From contig JAEWSH010000070.1 in assembly GCA_023398375.1 (NCBI GenBank), forward strand, positions 1-64,000: a stretch of DNA of 64,000 nt, in the 5' to 3' direction. Each line of letters starts with the position of its first letter. Position 1 is the stretch's first letter. The position numbers were made by a program, and so were the translations under genes. A model generated the notes under the pieces. It worked only from the letters and a program-made list of their open reading frames with translations. It was not told where the DNA came from and did not search any database. Shown here one piece after another: positions 16,602-25,151 of the stretch. The DNA is from Bacillota bacterium (GTDB taxonomy: Bacteria; Bacillota; Clostridia; Lachnospirales; Lachnospiraceae).

Positions 16602-16616
16602 AGCTCAAAATGAGCT
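16602..16616. promoter_or_regulatory. AGCTCAAAnTGAGCT dyad, copy 3
   Basis: AGCTCAAAATGAGCT lies 34 bases upstream of the -35 of the conjugation operon and 72 bases upstream of the ParB-like start. It could therefore regulate either direction. Confidence 0.55.
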
Positions 16617-16650
16617 AATATAAGATATCATCATTTGTTTCATATTTATC

Positions 16651-16700
16651 TTGAAAATAGTTAATTAATATAGTATACTATCTATAAGGTATATTATACC
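16651..16700 (+). promoter_or_regulatory. Conjugation-operon promoter with two operators
   Basis: TTGAAA (16651-16656), a 17-base spacer and TATACT (16674-16679) form the promoter. The -10 lies in the palindrome ATAGTATACTAT (16670-16681). A second palindrome, GGTATATTATACC (16688-16700), covers the expected transcription start. The type IV secretion operon thus has a double operator. Confidence 0.8.
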
Positions 16701-16723
16701 AATAAATATAAAGGAGGCTCATC

Positions 16724-17083
16724 ATGAAAAATAAAAATGTTAATTATCTGCGCAGATTCCTATATCATGCAAAAATGACTGCTTTAGGAATAGTTGTATC
16801 TACTTCCATTTCAATGCAACGTGCATTTGGAGCAGTATGGGATGCCTTACCTAATGCAGCAGATAGTGCCTGGGCAACATTTGCAACTGTTTACAGTAAT
16901 AAGGTGTGGCTTGTTCCTCTGATAGGAGCTGCATTTGGATACTTTAAGGCTACAGAAGACCGAACAAAACATATTTTTCGGAACTCGGCGATTGGCTGTA
17001 TTATTTTATTTCTTGCATGTAAGGTGCCTATTTCAGTTTATCAGCAAACTGGAGAAGTAATTTCAGGCTGGTTTCCATGGTAA
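16724..17083 (+). CDS. VirB2-like small membrane protein (putative pilin)
   Basis: The 119-residue protein has a signal-like N-terminal helix (residues about 18-37, ending FGAVWDA) and two more hydrophobic segments (about 58-78 and 88-105) with a short loop. That is the usual VirB2/TrbC layout. It is the first gene of the transfer operon, upstream of the VirB6-like gene. A terminator right after it would let it be made in excess, as expected for a structural subunit. The assignment rests on layout and context. Confidence 0.6.
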   Translation: MKNKNVNYLRRFLYHAKMTALGIVVSTSISMQRAFGAVWDALPNAADSAWATFATVYSNKVWLVPLIGAAFGYFKATEDRTKHIFRNSAIGCIILFLACKVPISVYQQTGEVISGWFPW

Positions 17084-17092
17084 TAAAAAACG

Positions 17093-17122
17093 AAAAAGTC
17101 CCCTTTTTAGAGGGGCTTTTTT
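17093..17122 (+). terminator. Intra-operon terminator after the VirB2-like gene
   Basis: AAAAGTCCCC pairs with GGGGCTTTT around a short loop, followed by Ts. It probably stops part of the transcription before the VirB6-like gene and lowers expression of the remaining transfer genes. Confidence 0.8.
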
Positions 17123-17142
17123 GCTTTAAGAAAGGAGAAACG

Positions 17143-19362
17143 ATGTATTATATAACACACTTTTATACGCTGTTGAGTATTAATTGGAAAAGCATATGGG
17201 GTGCTGCTAGAGGTACTTTTGTTGGCCGAGATATCTATGAAACGACTAATAAAATAACAAGTGCTTTTTTTCATCCGAAGTCAACAGCATTTAAAATGGT
17301 AAAAAATATGGCCAGTCCTATTGTTGATGATGTTTTTGGTGGATACATTTCTAATTTATACAATATTGTTGCACTTACTTTATATCATTTAGTTAATGTC
17401 AGTTTCATACAGAACTTTTCGCCTAACTTTAATTTATTTAGAGATTATTTTAGTTCGTCAGAACAGTTCACTCAAAATATGTTCAGCTTTCTTAGATATG
17501 GCGGATTTGTAATTGGGGTCGGTATCTTTATCGTATCTTTTATTACGATAGCTGTTGGATATGTGGTAGAAAGTAAGGATAACTTTTACCAGTTGATCAT
17601 ACGTTTATTACTTACCTGTGGACTTATTCTTATATCCCCGGGTTTATGTGAGATGGGTTGTAAAACAGCAGGAGCTGCATATTCGATAGCAACAAAAATC
17701 GTTACAGACAGCATTGGAAGTAATCAGGATGATTTTGCAAATGACATTACAAATGGAGTTTTAAATGCTGCAGACGGAATTGTTCCGATAGATGAATCGG
17801 CAGATTTAGATATAGATCTTTCTTCTAATGCTGCTACGGTCTTTCTTCAGGCATTATTGATCATAGGTGTATGCATAGAATTTTTTAAATGTGTCATTGA
17901 AATTATAAAACGCTATGTACTATCTAACCTTCTTTGGCTTTTCTCACCCGTTGTAGCAGGGACATTTGCATCTTCAACAACACAACCTATATTTTTTGCT
18001 TATTTTCGTATGTTTAACAGCCAACTAATATTATTAATTTTAAATGTACTATTTATTGACGGATTCATAATGATGATCGCAAATAGAGAATCTTATACAG
18101 TCCTACACTTATTTGTTGCAATTGCATGGTTACAAATAGCAAATTCAGTTGAAAGATTTTTAAGTTCCATAGGTATGAATGCAGTTGCTACCGGTGGTAC
18201 ACTGCTTGATACCGTAAATGGGAGTTTAAGAACCATGATGATGGCCGGTAAGGCAGCAGGTAGAATAAAAGATGGTGCTGCAAAAGGACTTGTAAGTATA
18301 GGAACAAAAACAGGAGATATGGGAACCGTTTCAGCCGGATTGGCTCTGGGTGGTAAGGGCTCTGGCGCTGGTTCTACTCTTGCAGCTGCTATTCAGCATG
18401 CTGGTTCTGGAGGGCTGAAATACAATAATTCACTGGCCAATAACATTGCAAAAGCCCATAAAGCAGGTCAATATTCTATCGTTTCAAGTACGATCGGACA
18501 AATTCAGGATCCGGAACAACGCAAAGCAGCCATTAAGAATCTTTTAGCCTCGACCTTAGGGAATGATGGTTCGGGTAAACTGCCTGCCGGAATCTCGGAA
18601 AGTAATATGCACAAACTTCAATATAATCCAAATGGTTCTATTTCCTGGAGTTCATCATTAGACATGGGCGATGGAAAGATGAAAGAGGCAAACTTTAGGA
18701 TTGATTCTAATGGCAGCGGACGTTCTGTTTTATCGTTCGAAGATTCTGACGGAAATACTAAATTTCTGCATTCAGATGGCATTGACGGTGGACTGGATAT
18801 TGGAGATAGGATCAGTTTTAGTAATACAGAAGACGGGTTATCAACATTAGAAGCGATTGGAGGCATTCCAATTAACAATTTAGGTGATGAGGAAAAATCT
18901 GTTATTTCAGATCAACTGGATGCAGGTGAATATCTAGGAAATAATGAATGGTCCCTGCTAGATAAAAATGGCGAACGCATAGCATCATTTAATGGAACTA
19001 ACGGAGAATTCCACTTACGTGGTGATTCTGAAAATGTTACCCCCGAATCGTTTCAAAAATCTATACTTAAGGATGAAGATGACAATATAATTCAGACACA
19101 AGGGTTAGGAGAACATCTTGGATATAGAAATGTACAAATTACTGGTACATCCAAAGACGGTTTTAAGTTTACTGCTGAAGAATATAATCCAAGGACCGGT
19201 GAATACGAGTCAAAAAAAGAATATGTGGCTACTAATCTGGTAACGCATGCAGCACAGAATGTACGCGGATTAAAAAAATTGGATCTTGGAAAAGATGGTT
19301 ATTATGGCATTGTTCCACAAAAAGTACCTCAGGAAAATCAGAAAAAAAAGGATAGCGTATGA
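17143..19362 (+). CDS. VirB6/TrbL-like conjugation membrane protein
   Basis: I chose ATG 17143 (AAAGGAG at 17131-17137). The longer frame begins inside the upstream gene and runs through the terminator. The 739-residue protein has about six membrane helices in residues 80-350. A Gly/Ala-rich stretch and a polar C-terminal half of about 350 residues follow. That fits VirB6/TrbL channel proteins with extended tails. Its stop overlaps the start of the NlpC/P60 gene by four bases. In type IV systems this protein forms the inner-membrane channel. Confidence 0.75.
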   Translation: MYYITHFYTLLSINWKSIWGAARGTFVGRDIYETTNKITSAFFHPKSTAFKMVKNMASPIVDDVFGGYISNLYNIVALTLYHLVNVSFIQNFSPNFNLFRDYFSSSEQFTQNMFSFLRYGGFVIGVGIFIVSFITIAVGYVVESKDNFYQLIIRLLLTCGLILISPGLCEMGCKTAGAAYSIATKIVTDSIGSNQDDFANDITNGVLNAADGIVPIDESADLDIDLSSNAATVFLQALLIIGVCIEFFKCVIEIIKRYVLSNLLWLFSPVVAGTFASSTTQPIFFAYFRMFNSQLILLILNVLFIDGFIMMIANRESYTVLHLFVAIAWLQIANSVERFLSSIGMNAVATGGTLLDTVNGSLRTMMMAGKAAGRIKDGAAKGLVSIGTKTGDMGTVSAGLALGGKGSGAGSTLAAAIQHAGSGGLKYNNSLANNIAKAHKAGQYSIVSSTIGQIQDPEQRKAAIKNLLASTLGNDGSGKLPAGISESNMHKLQYNPNGSISWSSSLDMGDGKMKEANFRIDSNGSGRSVLSFEDSDGNTKFLHSDGIDGGLDIGDRISFSNTEDGLSTLEAIGGIPINNLGDEEKSVISDQLDAGEYLGNNEWSLLDKNGERIASFNGTNGEFHLRGDSENVTPESFQKSILKDEDDNIIQTQGLGEHLGYRNVQITGTSKDGFKFTAEEYNPRTGEYESKKEYVATNLVTHAAQNVRGLKKLDLGKDGYYGIVPQKVPQENQKKKDSV

Positions 19363-20942
19363 TAGATGATAAGGAACAAAGTTTAGGAAGTAATATGAAA
19401 GATACTTCATCTTCTATTATAAATGCCGGTAATCAAATTAAAAACGGAATTAATACGATATCCAACGAGTTTGTAAAAGATAAGGTGAAAGAAATCGCGA
19501 AAGAAGGTGTTCGGCAGGGAACTGCCGCTGCAGGACGAAGCACCGCTGCCGGTGCTACTGCTGGAACGTCAGAAGTAGTTTATCAAGCTTTGGACAAATT
19601 CAAGAAGGCTTTGGATATAGTAAGACAAAAAGATTCATCGGAAACCCATGGTTTCACATATTTTATGATCGCAATCGCAGTAATAATATGTTTGATATCC
19701 ACTTCATCTACTGCAATTCATCAGGAAATGATGCCTGGACAAGTATCAACACTATATGACATCCAAAAAGACGGTACTGCAGAATCTAAATCAGGATCAA
19801 AAAAATCACTACGGGAACTCTTGAGTTCCTTTAGCCTCACAGATGAAGATTCGATGGATAAGTATGAAAGGAGACTTCCGTATAAAGATTCTATCAGTCA
19901 AAATGTTAACATGTGTAAAAAATATGTGAAGCGTGCATATGATTATCAAATAGATGAAGTGCTACAACAATACTGTGACGAAAACGGTTACGACTATGAT
20001 TTATCAATTTCAAAAACACAGGCACTAAATTCAAAAGAAGCGGTATCTTCAACATATAACTATACATATCTGATTTGTATCGCAAGCCAGACAATGGAAA
20101 ATACATATAAAATATTTAAAACAGTTGATTATAAAACATATTTTAGAACTAATTATATGAAATTGTTACAAAGCCGGGAAAAAGAAAACGGGGAAGAAAC
20201 CAGAGAGGATTCGTTAGGAAATTCCTATACTGTTAAATATTGTGTGTTCGAGATCACCGGCGTTCCAATAACAACCATGTACTCCATTTTTAAGATATCT
20301 CCAGATGGAAAACATCCCGTAGTAACAAATGCTACCAATAGTGAAATCCTTCCGTACAATATTGAAATTCTTCGCAAGTACGCAAAGCAGGCCGGAATTG
20401 ATCTGGGTGGAAATAGTGATCCGGCTGAATTTGCAAATGGATATGGGAATGCTTCCATTGATACTGACCGTTTAAGAGACTTAGAACTAATTTATGGAGA
20501 TCTCACGTCTCTTCAGCAACAGATCGTAAGCTACGCAATGTCCGCTGTTGGGTGTAAATATGATCAGAATAGAAGACTTGAAGAAGGAATATACGATTGT
20601 TCCTCTTTATGTGCAAGAGCTTACCTGACAATAGGCATTCAGTTTGGTTCCTATGCATACCCCACTTCCTCCTATATGGGAAAATATCTCGTTGATAACG
20701 GATGCGAAATAGCTACTTCTTATGTCCCGGATATCATGCAGCCAGGTGATCTGATATTTTGGAAAGAAACATATCATCCCGCTGATCTAAATGCACGCTT
20801 TAGAAAAATAACGCATGTAGCCATATATGTTGGAAATGGCCAAATGGTATCGGCCGCAAGCACGAAATCAGGTGTTGTATTTAAAGATGTAAACCAATTA
20901 GATAAAATTGTTTCTGTATCACGGCCATTATATTTACAATAA
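19359..20942 (+). CDS. NlpC/P60 peptidoglycan hydrolase of the conjugation system
   Basis: The 527-residue protein has a cytoplasmic N-terminus, one membrane helix (about 102-122), an outside middle domain of unknown type, and an NlpC/P60 domain from about residue 390. Catalytic Cys is in YDCSSLCARAY (near 413) and His in THVAIYVGNG (near 486). Such VirB1-like enzymes open the wall for the transfer channel. Unlike CwlT of Tn916 I see no clear lysozyme domain before it. The start ATGA overlaps the VirB6-like stop. Confidence 0.88.
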   Translation: MIDDKEQSLGSNMKDTSSSIINAGNQIKNGINTISNEFVKDKVKEIAKEGVRQGTAAAGRSTAAGATAGTSEVVYQALDKFKKALDIVRQKDSSETHGFTYFMIAIAVIICLISTSSTAIHQEMMPGQVSTLYDIQKDGTAESKSGSKKSLRELLSSFSLTDEDSMDKYERRLPYKDSISQNVNMCKKYVKRAYDYQIDEVLQQYCDENGYDYDLSISKTQALNSKEAVSSTYNYTYLICIASQTMENTYKIFKTVDYKTYFRTNYMKLLQSREKENGEETREDSLGNSYTVKYCVFEITGVPITTMYSIFKISPDGKHPVVTNATNSEILPYNIEILRKYAKQAGIDLGGNSDPAEFANGYGNASIDTDRLRDLELIYGDLTSLQQQIVSYAMSAVGCKYDQNRRLEEGIYDCSSLCARAYLTIGIQFGSYAYPTSSYMGKYLVDNGCEIATSYVPDIMQPGDLIFWKETYHPADLNARFRKITHVAIYVGNGQMVSAASTKSGVVFKDVNQLDKIVSVSRPLYLQ

Positions 20943-20952
20943 GGAGCTCTTC

Positions 20953-21468
20953 ATGAAAATAGAAAAAAAAATAATGATCAAATATCTCGGTATCGCTATC
21001 GTTTCCATTCTATTACTTATCTTATGTTTTTATTTTGTCACAAAATATGAGAACGATAGAATAGACAACAATAAAGCTCAGGAGCAGGAAACTACTGCGA
21101 CCAATAGTAAAAGTAAGAATGACTCTGACGCAGAAGCAGCAAAGGAAAACACAATGCTGGATTTTGATATTGACCGGATATGGTTTTATGATCCAGATAA
21201 CATATTAATTAAATTACCGATATCCGCAAATGCACTAAAGAGTGAAATGGTAACAAAATATCTCAGGGATAATGGATATTCTGATACGGAATCCATCACT
21301 GTATTAGATTCTGCAGTATCTGTTAATGGTAGTAACTATACATTTTCATGTCAAATAGACGGAACCGAGGATATTATTGTTATTACCTGGGATAGCTATG
21401 AAGGGCTATTTTCCTATTATATTAAATTAGGAGGTGAAGTTCATGCCGGGACAAGAGCAGAACAATGA
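20953..21468 (+). CDS. Single-pass membrane protein of the conjugation operon
   Basis: ATG 20953 has AAGGAG at 20941-20946. The product (171 residues) has an N-terminal membrane helix (residues 10-29), a polar linker rich in Glu, Thr and Ser, and a small outside domain of about 100 residues. Position between the wall hydrolase and the VirB3-like gene suggests an assembly factor of the channel. No family is recognised. Its end overlaps the next gene by 26 bases. Confidence 0.65.
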   Translation: MKIEKKIMIKYLGIAIVSILLLILCFYFVTKYENDRIDNNKAQEQETTATNSKSKNDSDAEAAKENTMLDFDIDRIWFYDPDNILIKLPISANALKSEMVTKYLRDNGYSDTESITVLDSAVSVNGSNYTFSCQIDGTEDIIVITWDSYEGLFSYYIKLGGEVHAGTRAEQ

Positions 21469-21856
21469 ATTTGAAAATATTCAAAATGTTCTACAGAGAG
21501 ACAAACTATTTGGAAAGAAAAAAAGAAATCTGGTCGAAGCCATTCTATTCTGTTTGATTGATTTTTTGATAATTGTAAATATTAATTTTGTACCAAGAGT
21601 ACAGCTTATTCTACTTACTACATCCATTCCGATCATATTTTATTTCAGTGTGACTGGAATAAAAAACAGGAGTATTACCCAAATAATATTCGCAGAACTT
21701 AAATTTAGATATCGAAGAAGAAAATTACATTTAAGGAGTATCAATTATGTCCGAAAACAAAATAACCAGATTGGAATCCTCATCGAAGGGGAATCCCTTG
21801 CTGAAAAAACAAACTACATCGCAAAAAAACTTATCAAAGCAGCCCTCCGAAAATAA
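21443..21856 (+). CDS. VirB3/PrgI-like membrane protein
   Basis: The start at 21443 has a strong AGGAGGTGAAG six bases upstream. The 137-residue protein has two close membrane helices (about 30-75) followed by a basic segment (KFRYRRRKLHLRS). This is the usual VirB3/PrgI plan, and these proteins sit directly before VirB4. Its last 110 bases overlap the VirB4 gene in another frame, so the C-terminal 36 codons share DNA with it. Confidence 0.65.
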   Translation: MPGQEQNNEFENIQNVLQRDKLFGKKKRNLVEAILFCLIDFLIIVNINFVPRVQLILLTTSIPIIFYFSVTGIKNRSITQIIFAELKFRYRRRKLHLRSINYVRKQNNQIGILIEGESLAEKTNYIAKKLIKAALRK

Positions 21857-24521
21857 GAAAAATAATATTCAAAAGAAGTTAGAATTAAAACAAACGGCAT
21901 TACAGTTTTTATATCGGAAAACAAAAGAAAAAAATCTTACTAAATTTTCAGTCTCGCAGCTTTCATCGGACGCAAAAACGTTTTTTGTAAATGCTATGAA
22001 CAGTAAAGATAGTGAAGTAAAGCAGAAAAATAAGAAAGATGCACCTTTTTATGATGCATCAGTACAAGATTTTATACCTCTTAAAGAAGTAAGGGGCGGT
22101 ATGATGATTACCACCGATAACAGATATATTTCTATGGTTGAAATTATGCCAATTAATTTTTATAACAAAAGTGCTGACAGCAAAAAAACCATACAGGAAA
22201 CATTCGGTAGCCTTTTCCATAATTTATCGGCATTTATCCAGATCAAAGCGATGAATGATATTACGAATCCTTCACGCCTCATTGAATATGTAAGAGAACA
22301 GACAGGAGAGTCCAAAGATCAAAAAATCATTGATACATTAAATGATTATATCCAGACGGTAATGGAATTAAGTAAGGGTAAAGGTGTTACAACAAGATTC
22401 TTTATTTTCTATGAATATACTGGAAATCAGGAAGGCCGGAAAAGTAATGACATCAATGAGATATATCAGACCATGTTAGACAATAAAAGGTACATTTACA
22501 GCACTATGGCGGCATGCGGACATATCTGTTATGTACCGGATGATTACAATATGGAGATCGGAGAATTTTTATATTATTTCTTTAACAGAAATTCTTCTAA
22601 AGAATATACACTTCATAGCAGAATAAACCGTCTTAGATATGATGAGCAGGAATACAATAAAAATTGTCCTCCAAATAAAAGGAAAAAATTACTCGATGTT
22701 GATCTTATTGCCCCAAAAGGATTGTACTTTATAAACAGAGAATATGTGTATATGGACGGACTTTACTACGCCTATCTATCGATCAAGGATGATGACCACC
22801 CTCAAAACGTGAGTGATGAATGGCTCAGTAATTTTATACAATACGGAAAAAATGTAGATCTTGACATTATACTCCGCAGGTTACCCCATGATTTTAGCAT
22901 GATGGCTATTAAGCAAATCAATAAATTTGCAGATACTTCCATGTACGGAGCCGGTAAACATAATAAAAAAGAAAAAGTACGAAAACTTGGCAGCAGAATA
23001 AGAAATAATTCATATGTACATGAGTGCATGCAAAAGGGAGAACATCTATATGACTGTATGATCTTCATTACATTAAAAGCCACAACAAAGAAAAGAATTA
23101 AGTCACTCCAGAGAAGGATAATAAAAGACTGGAGTAATTATATGAAGTTTGAAGATTCTTATCTGGCAACAGAAGAGTTTTTTCACTTAAGTATGCCGTT
23201 TCTACAAAAAGGAAATGACGTATTCCGGAGGAATAAGCATAACTATTTAGATCGCAATCTTACGACCTTGTATATGTTCACTTCATATTCATTGTTTGAT
23301 TTTAAAGGATATGTGTTAGGAAAAGAATATACACGGAATTCCATTGTCGCTCCAAATAATTTTAATACGCATACATATTCCAATGCAAATATGGTCTTAC
23401 TTGGAACATCAGGCGCTGGAAAAACATTTACAGAACAATTAATTGCCCAACGTATGTTAATGACTGGGATTCGTGATTACTTCATAATTCCAAAGAAAGG
23501 CTATGAATATAGGCGTGGGTGTAACAATGTGAACGGAGCATTTATATCCTTATCTCCCGGTTCCCCAGATTGTGTCAATGTCCTTGAAATAAGACCTGAG
23601 AAAGAATTAGATGCAGACGTGTTGGCTGATGATATATCATCATTTAAAAAAAATATGTTAGCACATAAAACTACAAGCTTAATATTGTGGATTCAGTTAC
23701 TAATGGGAAAAGAAAAAATGTCAATTACTCAATATAACGAATTGAGTATACATATTACTCTTTTATATGAATCATTTGGGATTACCTCAGATCCGAATTC
23801 GATATATGAAGACGGACACTCTGGAACGCTTAAGAAAATGCCAATAATTTCTGATCTGTATCAAGAATTATGTAAGAGCCCAATATTAAAAGACAGTATT
23901 GCCATAGTCTTAAAGCCATTTATAAAAGGTATCTGTGATAATATGAATGGACAGACAAATGTGGATCTATACAACAATTATACGGTCTTTGATGTTGATG
24001 AAGATGTGATCGGTGCGGATCTGTTACCTTCATTTTTATATATTGCATTTGACTTTGTATATAGTTCGGTTAAGGAACGGGAAGGACTTGGAGCGATTTT
24101 TTTGGACGAAGTATGGAAAATGATGAGAACAGAAGAATGTGCAGAGCAAGTATCGAACATGGTCAAATTAGTAAGAGGTTATGGCGGATGCACCATAATG
24201 GCAACACAGGAATTAAATGACTTTATGTCTGCTTCAAAAGGATTTGGAAAATCTGTTATCAATAACTCTGAGCTCAAATTATTACTTAAGATGAAAGAGG
24301 ACGACTTAAGATTAGTATCAGATACATTACAGCTTACTGAGACAGACAAAAAGAACATCTTGAGATTTCCAACTGGCACGGGAATGTTAATCGCGAACGG
24401 AGATAAAGTTACCATTGAAATGATTTCATCAAAAAGGGAATTGAGAGCATTTAATACGGATAAAACAAAAGAAATTTTATGGGCACAAGAAGATAGAACT
24501 GCATCTGTAAAGGAGAGCTGA
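21747..24521 (+). CDS. virB4: VirB4-family conjugation ATPase
   Basis: The 924-residue protein powers assembly of the type IV channel. Walker A is LLGTSGAGKTFTE near residue 552 and Walker B is GAIFLDEVWKMM near 781. A later Gln/Glu motif (TIMATQELNDF) and the N-terminal VirB4 domain (about 100-480) are present. AAGGAG at 21733-21738 supports ATG 21747, which overlaps the VirB3-like gene by 110 bases. The first 75 residues are polar and Lys/Gln-rich, an extension not usual in the family. Confidence 0.92.
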   Translation: MSENKITRLESSSKGNPLLKKQTTSQKNLSKQPSENKKNNIQKKLELKQTALQFLYRKTKEKNLTKFSVSQLSSDAKTFFVNAMNSKDSEVKQKNKKDAPFYDASVQDFIPLKEVRGGMMITTDNRYISMVEIMPINFYNKSADSKKTIQETFGSLFHNLSAFIQIKAMNDITNPSRLIEYVREQTGESKDQKIIDTLNDYIQTVMELSKGKGVTTRFFIFYEYTGNQEGRKSNDINEIYQTMLDNKRYIYSTMAACGHICYVPDDYNMEIGEFLYYFFNRNSSKEYTLHSRINRLRYDEQEYNKNCPPNKRKKLLDVDLIAPKGLYFINREYVYMDGLYYAYLSIKDDDHPQNVSDEWLSNFIQYGKNVDLDIILRRLPHDFSMMAIKQINKFADTSMYGAGKHNKKEKVRKLGSRIRNNSYVHECMQKGEHLYDCMIFITLKATTKKRIKSLQRRIIKDWSNYMKFEDSYLATEEFFHLSMPFLQKGNDVFRRNKHNYLDRNLTTLYMFTSYSLFDFKGYVLGKEYTRNSIVAPNNFNTHTYSNANMVLLGTSGAGKTFTEQLIAQRMLMTGIRDYFIIPKKGYEYRRGCNNVNGAFISLSPGSPDCVNVLEIRPEKELDADVLADDISSFKKNMLAHKTTSLILWIQLLMGKEKMSITQYNELSIHITLLYESFGITSDPNSIYEDGHSGTLKKMPIISDLYQELCKSPILKDSIAIVLKPFIKGICDNMNGQTNVDLYNNYTVFDVDEDVIGADLLPSFLYIAFDFVYSSVKEREGLGAIFLDEVWKMMRTEECAEQVSNMVKLVRGYGGCTIMATQELNDFMSASKGFGKSVINNSELKLLLKMKEDDLRLVSDTLQLTETDKKNILRFPTGTGMLIANGDKVTIEMISSKRELRAFNTDKTKEILWAQEDRTASVKES

Positions 24522-24522
24522 T

Positions 24523-25128
24523 ATGGCATCTATACAATTATCAAAAGAAGCAAAACTAATTAATGGACTTGTACATCGGATCGGATGTATTACTGTTTCC
24601 CAGGCGGTAGAAATACTTACCAGTACTACTCCGGTAAAAGAAAAGACAGCAAATACGATTATTACAATTTTAGGTACCAAGCAATGCGTCCGTATTGTTG
24701 ATAAGAAATACCTGGTACCATTCGTAAATGGTAAAGTCAGTAGAAAATCTATAGAATGTATGTGGTATATAATGAGTAAACTGGAAACGCTGTCAGAATA
24801 CGAAAATATTTTTGATAGTGCCCCGCCGGCTGATTTATTTTTTATGGGAAAAGATTCACAGTCGTATGAATTAATCCATGTATCTGAAAAGAATCTTGGT
24901 GTTGTGAATGTTATTATTAAAAAATACCTGGAAGCAACGGATCGTGAAAAAACATATTCCTATAACAATATATTTCTATTTGATGCAAGCGTTGATGAAG
25001 ATAAAATTCTCATAACGTTCAGTGAAAAAGAACTAACGATACCTCACTCGATCGTCTTTCTAAAATACTCCAATATATGCGTAAAACCTCAGATAATTGA
25101 GTATGGTTCTTCTATCGTGTGCGGCTGA
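24523..25128 (+). CDS. Conserved-type small protein between VirB4 and VirD4
   Basis: The 201-residue soluble protein starts one base after the VirB4 stop (AAAGGAG at 24509-24515). Residues about 1-60 look like a winged helix: KLINGLVHRIGCITVSQAVEIL, then a two-strand wing. That resembles replication-relaxation or transfer accessory proteins. No signal or membrane helix is present. It may link DNA processing to the coupling protein. Confidence 0.6.
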   Translation: MASIQLSKEAKLINGLVHRIGCITVSQAVEILTSTTPVKEKTANTIITILGTKQCVRIVDKKYLVPFVNGKVSRKSIECMWYIMSKLETLSEYENIFDSAPPADLFFMGKDSQSYELIHVSEKNLGVVNVIIKKYLEATDREKTYSYNNIFLFDASVDEDKILITFSEKELTIPHSIVFLKYSNICVKPQIIEYGSSIVCG

Positions 25129-25151
25129 TGATATGTTAGAAAGGTAAGAAT

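Noticed and set aside
17077..17142. Upstream start for the VirB6-like protein
   Set aside because: It lies inside the previous gene and its coding would run through a terminator; ATG 17143 has a good ribosome site.
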